Source of the DNA: an uncultured Lachnospiraceae bacterium
GTDB lineage: Bacteria; Bacillota; Clostridia; Lachnospirales; Lachnospiraceae
DNA length: 14,254 nucleotides
Direction: 5' to 3'
Assembly (NCBI GenBank): GCA_934371505.1
Contig: CAKRNW010000055.1
Coordinates: 1 to 14,254, forward strand
The notes below the pieces were generated by a model. The model did not search any database. It was not told the DNA's origin and saw nothing but the letters and a program-made list of their open reading frames with translations. The stretch's first letter is position 1; each line of letters starts with the position of its first letter. Positions 1 through 6,889 of this stretch are shown here, piece after piece. A program made the translations under genes and the position numbers.

Positions 1-8
1 AAAAGGAG
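1..8 (+). promoter_or_regulatory. Ribosome binding site for the ligase-nitroreductase gene
   Basis: AAAAGGAG lies seven bases before a GTG codon at 16. This near-consensus Shine-Dalgarno decides for the GTG start, because the reading frame has no equally placed ATG. The sequence begins at this site, so the promoter and any upstream operon partners are not visible. Confidence 0.8.
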
Positions 9-15
9 TACCCCT

Positions 16-2067
16 GTGAACACTCTCGTACAACGGATTCTGGAACTCGCCCATACCAGGCCTGACACTGTCGCTGTGGCATTCAAAAAAGAAACCCTCA
101 CCTACGCCCGGCTGGCGGAACGCATACAGACCATTGGAACCACCCTTAGGACTATGGACATAAAGCCCGGTGACCGGGTTCTTTTTACGGCTCTCTCCAA
201 ACCGGAAATGGCAGCAGTCTACCTGGGCATCCAGTATGCCGGCGCTATCGCCGTCTTTATCGACAAAAATACCACCGCGGAGAACGCCGCTGCCGTCTAC
301 GAGGACGCCCGGGCAGCCCTCTTTCTCACTGATAAACCCATGAAAGAGAAATCCGGCAAAGACTGGGGCGGGCACTGTACCGTTTCTTCCATGAAACAGC
401 TTTACGCTGCCCCCACACCGGAAACCTATGCGGACTATACAATGCCCAAGCCGGAGGATATGGCGGAGCTCCTTTTTACAACCGGAACTACCGGTAAACC
501 CAAAGGCGTCATCCTTACCTATAAGGCAGTTTATAACATTTTATCCAACACCATAAAGGGTATTGGTATCCGGGAGGACGAGCGGCTTTTGCTCCCCCTT
601 CCTTTAAACCATTCTTTTGCCCTCCGGGTGCTCCGGGCGACACTCTATCAGGGTGCCATGGTGGTTCTACAGAATGGCTTTGCCTTTGCAAAGGAAGTGG
701 AAAATAACCAGACCGCCTTTGACTGCACCGCCATGGCTGCCGTTCCTGCCTCCATGGAAATCCTCCGTGGACAGATGCAGGATCAGTTTGTGCCCATCAT
801 GAGCAAATTCCGCTATATCGAAGTTGGTGCAGGCAGCCTCACCATTGCCCAGCGCAGACGCCTCACCGCAGAACTGCCCCATACTACCATCTATAACACC
901 TGGGGCTCCTCAGAGTCCGGCGGGGCACTCTTTACCAATGTGACAGAAGTGTCAACCCATCCCGACCAGATTGGCGCGGTGGGAAAACCCCTGCCCAATG
1001 TGGAAGTCCGGGTTTTAAATGAAGCAGGGGAACCTATCCGGAGCGACAGAGAGCATCCCGGACGGATGGCACTGCGGGGTGACATGCAGATGGCAGGTTA
1101 CTGGAACCGTCCGGAGCTGACTGCGGAAACCCTGAAAGACGGCTGGCTGATCACCAGCGATATGGTATATACCGATGCCGACGGCTATGTGTACATGCTG
1201 GGACGGGCTGACGATATCATCAACGTGGGCGGTGAGAAGGTTTCCCCTATCGAGGTGGAAAATATCGCCTGTCAGTACGAGTTTGTAAAAGAATGTGCCT
1301 GTATCGGCGTCCATGACACCAACGAGGTGCTGGGTCAGGTGCCTGTCCTGTATGTGGCAGTGGGCACCGGTTTCACCGTGGGTGGACTTCAGACCTTTCT
1401 GGCATCCAGAATGGAACGCTACAAGCTTCCCCAGCATTATGTGGTGGTGGAGGCACTGCCCAGAAACCGCATGGGCAAAATCGACAGAAAAGCCATCCGC
1501 AGTCTGTGGGAAAGCCGGGGCGATGAGGAACTGATGAATCCCGTCATGCAGGCACTCCTGTCCAGACGCAGCATCCGCCGTTTTACCGATAAAAAGATTG
1601 AACCGGAAAAACTGGAGATGATTTTGAAAGCAGGTTACTATGCCCCCACCGGACGGAATATGCAGACCTGGCGTTTTACCGTGATTCAGAATGAGAAAAA
1701 TATCCGGCATATTAAGGAAGTGGTGAAGGAGCGTGCAGCCTTCTCCAAGGTCAAGGCCTACGGCTTTGAAAATCCAGCCTGTCTCATTCTCATTTCCAAC
1801 GATATCCGCAATGCCACCGGATGTCAGGATGCCTCCTGTGCGGCGGAAAATATTTTCCTGGCGGCACATTCCTATGGAATCGGCTCCACCTGGCTTAACC
1901 CTCTGTTTTATCTCTGGGAGGATGAGGTTATCCGTGACATGTTAGGTGAATTCGGTATTCCTGCCGGACACCGGGTATGGTGTATGGCGGCACTGGGCTA
2001 CCCTGCGGCAGAGGGCAATCTGCCAGCAAAGAAAAAGGATGTTGTTTTTTATGCAGACGAAGGCTGA
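16..2067 (+). CDS. Adenylate-forming acid ligase fused to a C-terminal nitroreductase domain
   Basis: This 683-residue protein joins two enzymes. Residues 1 to about 500 are an ANL-superfamily adenylating enzyme, which activates a carboxylic acid with ATP and passes it to CoA or a carrier-protein thiol. The phosphate-binding loop TTGTTGKPKG is at 155-164, the WGSSES motif at 296-301, the TSD motif at 380-382, GRADDIINVGGEK at 396-408, and the catalytic lysine of the A10 motif (NRMGKIDR) at 488. Residues about 508-665 form an FMN nitroreductase-like domain, with RRSIRRF at 517-523 and the FMN-contact stretch APTGRNMQTW at 543-552. Family knowledge gives the two activities; the acid substrate and the redox step cannot be read from sequence. 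The GTG start has a strong ribosome binding site. The gene overlaps the downstream SGNH gene by 17 bases, which implies co-translation. A DltA-like role feeding a surface acylation pathway is inference. Confidence 0.85.
   Translation: MNTLVQRILELAHTRPDTVAVAFKKETLTYARLAERIQTIGTTLRTMDIKPGDRVLFTALSKPEMAAVYLGIQYAGAIAVFIDKNTTAENAAAVYEDARAALFLTDKPMKEKSGKDWGGHCTVSSMKQLYAAPTPETYADYTMPKPEDMAELLFTTGTTGKPKGVILTYKAVYNILSNTIKGIGIREDERLLLPLPLNHSFALRVLRATLYQGAMVVLQNGFAFAKEVENNQTAFDCTAMAAVPASMEILRGQMQDQFVPIMSKFRYIEVGAGSLTIAQRRRLTAELPHTTIYNTWGSSESGGALFTNVTEVSTHPDQIGAVGKPLPNVEVRVLNEAGEPIRSDREHPGRMALRGDMQMAGYWNRPELTAETLKDGWLITSDMVYTDADGYVYMLGRADDIINVGGEKVSPIEVENIACQYEFVKECACIGVHDTNEVLGQVPVLYVAVGTGFTVGGLQTFLASRMERYKLPQHYVVVEALPRNRMGKIDRKAIRSLWESRGDEELMNPVMQALLSRRSIRRFTDKKIEPEKLEMILKAGYYAPTGRNMQTWRFTVIQNEKNIRHIKEVVKERAAFSKVKAYGFENPACLILISNDIRNATGCQDASCAAENIFLAAHSYGIGSTWLNPLFYLWEDEVIRDMLGEFGIPAGHRVWCMAALGYPAAEGNLPAKKKDVVFYADEG
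2032..2039 (+). promoter_or_regulatory. Ribosome binding site for the SGNH-like gene
   Basis: AAAAAGGA lies inside the 3' end of the ligase gene, 11 bases before the ATG at 2051. It supports that internal start over the earlier in-frame ATG at 1946, which would add 35 residues overlapping the nitroreductase domain. Confidence 0.6.
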
Positions 2068-3280
2068 AAATCTGATAAAGGCATTACTTTTCACATTGGG
2101 GCTCTGTCTTATTGGGGTGGGACTTTCCAGGGTGTTTGAGCGGAAAACCTCGGCGCAGATGTACGATGCATTTTTTGAGGCGGAGGAAAATTTTGATGTG
2201 CTCTTTCTGGGCACCAGCCATACCTCCAACGGGGTATTGCCCCTCCAGTTATGGCAGGAGCAGGGCATCGGTTCCTACAATATGGCGGGACACGGCAACC
2301 AGCTTGCCACCACCTACTGGGTGCTGGTCAACGCGTTAGACTACACGGATCCCAGAGTGGTAGTGCTGGATTTATCCTATTTAAGTGAAAACCAGAAAAC
2401 CTCCCTGGTGAGTGTGAACCAGACCCATGTTTCCCTGGATGCCATCCCTTTTTCCTGGAACAAAATCCGGATGGTGAACGACCTGTTTGACACCGCGGGG
2501 GAAAAAGCGGAATTTCTGGCGGATTTTATCATTTATCATGACAGATGGAGCGAACTGACAGCGGAGGATTTCCATTATCAGCCTCTTTCTTACAAAGGTG
2601 CAGCTCCCGGTTACTCGGTGGCAGTGCCCCAGACAGCTGTGAAACTGGACAGGAGCGAAGTCTGCGGCAGCGACACTGTGGGCGTGGAATATCTGAGGAA
2701 AATTCTGAATTTATGTAAAGCAAGAGACATTGATGTGGTGCTGACCTACCTGCCTTTCCCAGCCAGCGGGGACAAACAGCGGGAAGCCAATCTGGGCTAT
2801 GAGATAGCGGATGCCTGTGAGGTGCCTTATCTGAATTTTCTGGATATGGATGTGGTGGATTACGATACGGACTGCCTGGATGCAGATTCCCACTTAAATC
2901 TTTCCGGTGCGGTGAAGGTAACCCGGTATCTGGGAGAGTATCTTAGGGAAAATTATGACTTGCCGGATCGGCGGTGCGATGCAGAGTATGCGTCATGGCA
3001 GCAGGAGGCAGATAAATTTGCCCAGTCCATCAGCGGACTTCTTTTCGTTGATCAGACCAGTCCGTTGACATCTCTTATGCTTTTGGCGGAGCCGGATATC
3101 CATGCCACTCTGACGGTAAGCACGAACCAGAGCCAGTGGGAGGACATCCGGTGGCTATCCATGATTCAGTATGCTTCCCGGTATCATACCGTCATTTATG
3201 CAGATGGAGATGATTTCCAGAATTTTAAAATTGATGTCACCGATGCCGATGGAAACAGCTTCGGTACGGTGTGCTGGTAA
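2051..3280 (+). CDS. Membrane-anchored SGNH/GDSL-like hydrolase or acyltransferase
   Basis: The protein is 409 residues from the chosen start. A single hydrophobic segment at about 8-25 acts as an uncleaved anchor, so the rest should lie outside the membrane. The SGNH signature begins with DVLFLGTSHTSNG, placing the candidate nucleophile at Ser56. NMAGHG at 77-82 would supply the block II glycine. SHLN at 280-283 gives the C-terminal histidine, His281, with acidic residues at 277 and 279. In this arrangement the family includes DltD-like proteins that move or remove acyl groups on cell-wall polymers. The last ~100 residues, after about 305, do not match anything I recognise. The start at 2051 overlaps the ligase gene and has its own ribosome binding site, so the two are probably translationally coupled. 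Acyl transfer onto a surface glycan or teichoic acid is inferred from context; simple esterase activity is the main alternative. Confidence 0.75.
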   Translation: MQTKAENLIKALLFTLGLCLIGVGLSRVFERKTSAQMYDAFFEAEENFDVLFLGTSHTSNGVLPLQLWQEQGIGSYNMAGHGNQLATTYWVLVNALDYTDPRVVVLDLSYLSENQKTSLVSVNQTHVSLDAIPFSWNKIRMVNDLFDTAGEKAEFLADFIIYHDRWSELTAEDFHYQPLSYKGAAPGYSVAVPQTAVKLDRSEVCGSDTVGVEYLRKILNLCKARDIDVVLTYLPFPASGDKQREANLGYEIADACEVPYLNFLDMDVVDYDTDCLDADSHLNLSGAVKVTRYLGEYLRENYDLPDRRCDAEYASWQQEADKFAQSISGLLFVDQTSPLTSLMLLAEPDIHATLTVSTNQSQWEDIRWLSMIQYASRYHTVIYADGDDFQNFKIDVTDADGNSFGTVCW

Positions 3281-3313
3281 CCTGATCACATATGGTCTGG
3301 ACACGGAACGCGG

Positions 3314-3342
3314 TTGTAAGAAATTGTAAAATGTAGTAATAT
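3314..3342 (+). promoter_or_regulatory. Predicted sigma-A-type promoter for the diguanylate cyclase operon
   Basis: A -35 box TTGTAA (3314-3319) is separated by exactly 17 bases from a -10 box TAATAT (3337-3342) in an AT-rich stretch. Each box matches 4 of 6 consensus positions. The predicted transcript would start near 3349, about 25 bases before the ATG. I see no terminator hairpin between the SGNH gene stop and this site, so read-through from upstream remains possible. Confidence 0.55.
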
Positions 3343-3373
3343 AGACACATATATTGTAAAGGAGGATGCCAAT

Positions 3374-5035
3374 ATGAAGATCAAAAAGTCTTTATTTATT
3401 TTTCTTATTGTGTTTTCCTTGGTACCTCTCTATCTTATGACTGGAATTTTGACTTACAACCGGTACCAGTCGATCAATCGGATTACAAAAGAAAATTTGA
3501 AGTCGATAGGTGAGACAACGACACTCAATATCAACGGATTCTATGAAGCGAGAAAATCCGAATTGCAGGTTATTTCCCAATATGCGATGGTTGGAAACCT
3601 GATGGAACAGAGCCTGAAGCAAAAAAGCGAGGTTGATGCGCAGACACAGCGCTATGTGCAGGATATGCTGGATCAGAATAAGTTAAATAACCCCTATATA
3701 ATCAGTATCTCCTTAATCAACCGGGATTTTAAGGTGGTATCCTCCACGGAGGAGTTCGACTCTGACAGTTACAGTGAACTTCAAAATATTCCGGAAGAAA
3801 ATCTTTCCCGGGACTTTTCTATCGGAAGAGTTGTGGAGAGAGAGACAGAGGAAGGAAAAAAGAGGCTTGTCCTTGCCTGCAAAGCCATTACACGGAATGA
3901 GGAAGTGATTGGCTATGTGGCGGAAGAAATCAGTGTTTCCTATTTTGATAAATTCTGTACAGATACGGCGCTGTCTGCTGATGATGTGCTCTATATTAGT
4001 GATGGGCATGGTGAAACCATCACACAGGGCTATGCGGTAGATGGAGAGTTAAAATCCTATACGCCCACAGAGGAGATGTATGCTGCCTACCGGAAAAAAT
4101 GGGAGAATATCTATCTGGACAGACATCCCAACGGACAGTTCAGCTTCAAGGCCAACGGAAAGACCTACATCACTTATTATTCCACAATCGACAATACCAG
4201 CTGGCTGATGAATATTACCACCTGCCTGACCAACCGTGCCCAGGATTCAAGAAACTACCTGATTCTGCTTATTATCACCGCAGTCAGTGTGACAGTGATC
4301 ATTCTGGCAGGAAATATTTTTGTCACCGGTCAGGTTATACATCCCATTGAGCAGATGGAATATACCTTAAAGCGGATTCAGGAGACAGGAAACTATTCCC
4401 TCCGCATACTGGTACAGGGGCAGGGGGAAATCGGATATATAGCCCGTCAGATCAATTCCCTCATTGAACATGTGGAGCAGGAGAGCCGGCGGGAACAGAA
4501 TGAACAGCTGCAATTGGAGAAAAAAGCAACCAGTGATCTTCTGACCGGTATTTATAATAAACAGTCCATCAATGATTGTGTAAAGCGGATGGTGAGCCGG
4601 GCAAATGACATGAAGGCCAAAGTGGTAGTGGGCTTTATGGATGTGGATAACTTTAAGGATTTTAATACGTACTATGGACATCAGCAGGGCGATGAGGTGC
4701 TGAAGTATGTGGCCGGATGCCTGCGGGAAAGCATATCCGGGAATGTGGGACGAAACGGTGGAGACGAATTCATGTTTTGCATGCTGGAGCGCCGGAACAC
4801 GGATGATGTGAAATTGGTTCTGGAGCGACTGCAGAATAAAATCCGCAAAGGAGTGGTCAATACCGAGACAGGCAGAGTTATGAAGGTGACCTGCAGTATT
4901 GGAGTGGTTGTTGCCCTGGGAACAGAAATAGAGTATGAAGACCTGATTCATGAGGCCGACATGGCAATGTATGAGGTCAAGGAAAAGGGCAAAGACAGTT
5001 ATGTGGTTCGATATAAAATAGAAGGGACCGTGTAG
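3374..5035 (+). CDS. Membrane diguanylate cyclase with extracellular sensor, HAMP and GGDEF domains
   Basis: This 553-residue protein makes the second messenger cyclic di-GMP from two GTP. TM1 is at about 6-27. A large extracytoplasmic sensor region at about 28-290 is of the dCache type by layout. TM2 is at about 295-317, followed by a HAMP linker at about 318-370 and a short coiled segment. The GGDEF domain runs from about 385 to 548, starting with SDLLTGIYNK, then FMDVDNFKDFN, GHQQGDE and an intact NGGDEF at 461-466, so it should be catalytically active. The RxxD inhibitory site expected at 453-456 is absent (SISG), so product feedback by the usual I-site is unlikely. The ATG sits nine bases after a strong AAAGGAGG site. 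There is no EAL or HD-GYP domain. The ligand is unknown. The next gene starts six bases after the stop. Confidence 0.93.
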   Translation: MKIKKSLFIFLIVFSLVPLYLMTGILTYNRYQSINRITKENLKSIGETTTLNINGFYEARKSELQVISQYAMVGNLMEQSLKQKSEVDAQTQRYVQDMLDQNKLNNPYIISISLINRDFKVVSSTEEFDSDSYSELQNIPEENLSRDFSIGRVVERETEEGKKRLVLACKAITRNEEVIGYVAEEISVSYFDKFCTDTALSADDVLYISDGHGETITQGYAVDGELKSYTPTEEMYAAYRKKWENIYLDRHPNGQFSFKANGKTYITYYSTIDNTSWLMNITTCLTNRAQDSRNYLILLIITAVSVTVIILAGNIFVTGQVIHPIEQMEYTLKRIQETGNYSLRILVQGQGEIGYIARQINSLIEHVEQESRREQNEQLQLEKKATSDLLTGIYNKQSINDCVKRMVSRANDMKAKVVVGFMDVDNFKDFNTYYGHQQGDEVLKYVAGCLRESISGNVGRNGGDEFMFCMLERRNTDDVKLVLERLQNKIRKGVVNTETGRVMKVTCSIGVVVALGTEIEYEDLIHEADMAMYEVKEKGKDSYVVRYKIEGTV

Positions 5036-5041
5036 ATTGTT

Positions 5042-5593
5042 ATGAGTGATATTGAGCAAGAGGTTTATGAAGTAACCAGAGAACTTTTGGAAATCGCAAA
5101 GTTAGAACCCGGAGATTTGCTGGTTGTGGGATGTTCCACCAGTGAAGTGGCAGGAGCTAAAATCGGTTCGGATTCCAGACCGGAACTGGCAGAAAAACTG
5201 TTTAGCGGTGTGTATCGTGGGGCGAATGAAAAGGAAATTTATGTGGCAGCCCAGTGCTGTGAACACTTAAACCGAGCGCTTATTCTGGAGAAAGCAGCAG
5301 CACGCGCCAGAGGGTATGAGATCGTAAATGTAGTGCCCCAGCCCAAAGCCGGTGGATCTTTTGCAACGATGGCATATAAATATATGGAACAGCCGGTGGC
5401 AGTAGAGCATATCCGGGCAGAGGCGGGCATGGATATCGGAGACACATTGATCGGTATGCATTTGCGGGATGTGGCAGTTCCGGTACGTCTGTCAATTTCC
5501 AGGATTGGCGAAGCAAATCTGGTATGTGCCAGAACCAGAGCGAAATTTATCGGAGGCGAACGGGCAACATATCTGCCGGGAGATCGCCGGTAA
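5042..5593 (+). CDS. DUF436 / YwlG family protein of unknown function
   Basis: The 183-residue product matches the TIGR01440/DUF436 family, typified by Bacillus subtilis YwlG, in length and landmarks. These include an N-terminal helix (VTRELLEIA), the conserved VVGCSTSEVAG near 29-39, a QCCEHLNRAL block near 71-80, the PQPKAGGSFATMAY block, and HLRDVAVPVR followed by a conserved arginine-rich end. There is no signal peptide or membrane segment, so it should be cytoplasmic. The biochemical function of the family is not established to my knowledge, and the neighbours do not settle it. The gene begins six bases after the diguanylate cyclase stop with only a weak, distant GAAGGGA (5021-5027), which suggests coupling to translation of the gene before it. 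Confidence 0.88.
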   Translation: MSDIEQEVYEVTRELLEIAKLEPGDLLVVGCSTSEVAGAKIGSDSRPELAEKLFSGVYRGANEKEIYVAAQCCEHLNRALILEKAAARARGYEIVNVVPQPKAGGSFATMAYKYMEQPVAVEHIRAEAGMDIGDTLIGMHLRDVAVPVRLSISRIGEANLVCARTRAKFIGGERATYLPGDRR

Positions 5594-5622
5594 ACCTCAT
5601 TTATGAAAGTTACAATTTGCAG

Positions 5623-5629
5623 AAAGGGA
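5623..5629 (+). promoter_or_regulatory. Ribosome binding site for the lipoprotein gene
   Basis: AAAGGGA is 11 bases before the ATG at 5641. An in-frame ATG at 5629 overlaps the site itself and so is not favoured. This start also places a charged n-region directly before the hydrophobic signal segment. Confidence 0.55.
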
Positions 5630-5640
5630 TGATTCAGAAA

Positions 5641-6138
5641 ATGAAACAGACAAGATTACGACATATGATAGCAGCAGGTATGATACTGTGCCTGTCTTTC
5701 TCTATGATTAGCTGTGGAAACCAATTAAAAAAAGGTAGTGCGGTGCATCTGGAAGATTCCGCCTTGGAGGGACTGACCATGATTTTTGCAGAGGATGCGG
5801 GTCTTCTCACTCCCGATGGAGCTACCGTTCTTGTGGAAAATACCTCCGGTTCTGATCTTTCCTACAGTCAGGACTACGTAGTGCAGGTATTACAAAATGA
5901 TACCTGGTATGATCTGAAGCAGAAAGGATCCGGCAGTGCCATTACAGGAGAACTGTTATGGCTTCCCGATGGTTGTACGGATACCTACGAATTCGGTTGG
6001 AAAGATCTCTACGGAACCCTGCCGGATGGAACATACCGGATTGCCAAAAACTATGCGGACTTTACCGCTGCATACTGGGTGACTGCAGAATTTACTGTGG
6101 AAAACGGGACAGCGGCACCAGTGACAGACGGGCAGTAA
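5641..6138 (+). CDS. Small lipoprotein with an Ig-like beta domain
   Basis: The product is 165 residues. It starts with a positively charged MKQTRLRH, a hydrophobic stretch at about 9-23, and a lipobox-like MISC ending at Cys25. After signal peptidase II processing the mature protein would be lipid-anchored on the outer face of the membrane. Residues about 40-155 look like one all-beta domain. The pattern of VLVENTSG, a DTWYDL strand, LPDG, then a LYGTLPDGTYRI hairpin and a final WVTAEFTV strand resembles the small immunoglobulin-like domain found in many Firmicutes lipoproteins (Big_14 type). The domain name is my recognition, not a search result. Such domains usually bind other proteins or ligands and have no catalytic motif; none is visible here. 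It lies 47 bases after the DUF436 gene and 18 bases before the ThyX-like gene on the same strand, so it is probably part of one transcript. Longer in-frame starts upstream are unlikely because they bury the signal peptide. Confidence 0.72.
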   Translation: MKQTRLRHMIAAGMILCLSFSMISCGNQLKKGSAVHLEDSALEGLTMIFAEDAGLLTPDGATVLVENTSGSDLSYSQDYVVQVLQNDTWYDLKQKGSGSAITGELLWLPDGCTDTYEFGWKDLYGTLPDGTYRIAKNYADFTAAYWVTAEFTVENGTAAPVTDGQ

Positions 6139-6156
6139 AGGGAAGAGGAAAGGTCA

Positions 6157-6834
6157 ATGGGAACGGTAACAATCATTAAAGAGACAACGAAAAATCCGAT
6201 TACCTTAATGGGTGAGAGAGCAGGAATCTGTTGGGGTTCTGATCTGTCGGATCAGGAGAAAAACTATAAACGTGGATTGGACTGCATTATTTCCGGACAT
6301 GGAAGAGTGATGGAATATGTCAACGTAGAACTGATTCTGGATGGCTATTCCGCCAGAGTGATCAGAGAATGGTATACCCACATCGGCGGGGCTCCAACCA
6401 GATTACAGGCAAGCACCCGGTATATCAATTACCAAAATTTTGACTACGTGATTCCACCAAAGATTGAAGCAGATCCTGTGGCAAAAGAGAAATATGTGCA
6501 GGCAATGGAGATGATCACCCAAACCTGTGCAGAACTGGAAAGTGAATGTGAAATCCCCAGAGAGGATGCGGCATTGCTTCTGCCGTTAGGCATGACTACC
6601 AAGATTGTGGACAAGCGCAATGTCCGTAGTCTCATCGAGATGAGCCATCAGCGTATGTGTACCAGAGCCTACTGGGAGTATCGCCAGCTGATGCAGGACA
6701 TCTGCAAGGCACTCAGCGATTATTCAGAAGAGTGGAAGTATCTGGTCGATCATTATTTTATGCCCAAGTGCGAGGTCAGTGGTTTCTGTACCGAACGGAA
6801 GAGCTGTGGAAGAAAGCCGAAAAAGGAACTATAA
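6157..6834 (+). CDS. Divergent ThyX-like (FAD-dependent thymidylate synthase family) protein
   Basis: This 225-residue protein has the length and block order of ThyX, which makes dTMP from dUMP with FAD, NADPH and methylene-tetrahydrofolate. SGHGRVMEYVNVEL at 46-59 corresponds to the family's H-G-x-x-x-E-H block. VIREWYTHI at 68-76 corresponds to the block before the signature, ASTRY at 85-89 to the S-x-R-Y end of the signature, and HQRMCTRAYWEYRQL at 164-178 to the L-R-x4-AQ-WEIR block. The diagnostic RHR is replaced by Thr-His-Ile at 74-76, two residues are inserted, and the Asn-Glu pair is missing. The C-terminus carries three cysteines (205, 211, 217) in a basic tail. Homology is likely, but classical thymidylate synthase activity is uncertain. 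The ATG follows GAGGAAAGG by three bases, with more purine-rich sequence before it. It is the last gene before a terminator. Confidence 0.72.
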   Translation: MGTVTIIKETTKNPITLMGERAGICWGSDLSDQEKNYKRGLDCIISGHGRVMEYVNVELILDGYSARVIREWYTHIGGAPTRLQASTRYINYQNFDYVIPPKIEADPVAKEKYVQAMEMITQTCAELESECEIPREDAALLLPLGMTTKIVDKRNVRSLIEMSHQRMCTRAYWEYRQLMQDICKALSDYSEEWKYLVDHYFMPKCEVSGFCTERKSCGRKPKKEL

Positions 6835-6860
6835 AGAAACATAAATGAAAAGCATCAAAG

Positions 6861-6889
6861 AAAAGAGTGCCACAAAATGGCACTCTTTT
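6861..6889. terminator. Bidirectional intrinsic terminator between converging operons
   Basis: A perfect 12-bp inverted repeat (AAAAGAGTGCCA, five-base loop CAAAA, TGGCACTCTTTT) lies between the ThyX-like gene and the histidine kinase gene, which converge. The stem ends in A and T runs on its two sides, so it can work as a Rho-independent terminator in both directions. Its right end includes two bases of the kinase stop codon (6888-6890). Confidence 0.88.

Noticed and set aside
1015..1869. 284-codon open frame on the minus strand inside the ligase gene
   Set aside because: It lies opposite a clear coding domain and has no recognisable motif; it is a GC-driven shadow of the ligase gene.
1946..2050. 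Longer start for the SGNH-like protein at 1946
   Set aside because: It would add 35 residues wholly overlapping the nitroreductase domain and bury the membrane anchor. The ATG at 2051 has its own AAAAAGGA site and starts just before the anchor.
3281..3373. Terminator or riboswitch ahead of the diguanylate cyclase
   Set aside because: I found no stable hairpin with a T run and no conserved riboswitch core; three TTGTAA copies occur, but only one sits in promoter register.
4367..5059. 230-codon minus-strand frame opposite the GGDEF domain
   Set aside because: Its protein has an unnatural composition rich in His, Leu and Ile, and the plus-strand GGDEF motifs are intact.
5524..5640. Longer start for the lipoprotein at 5524
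   Set aside because: It overlaps the end of the DUF436 gene and places 39 residues before the signal peptide. A start at 5641 gives a normal lipoprotein signal.
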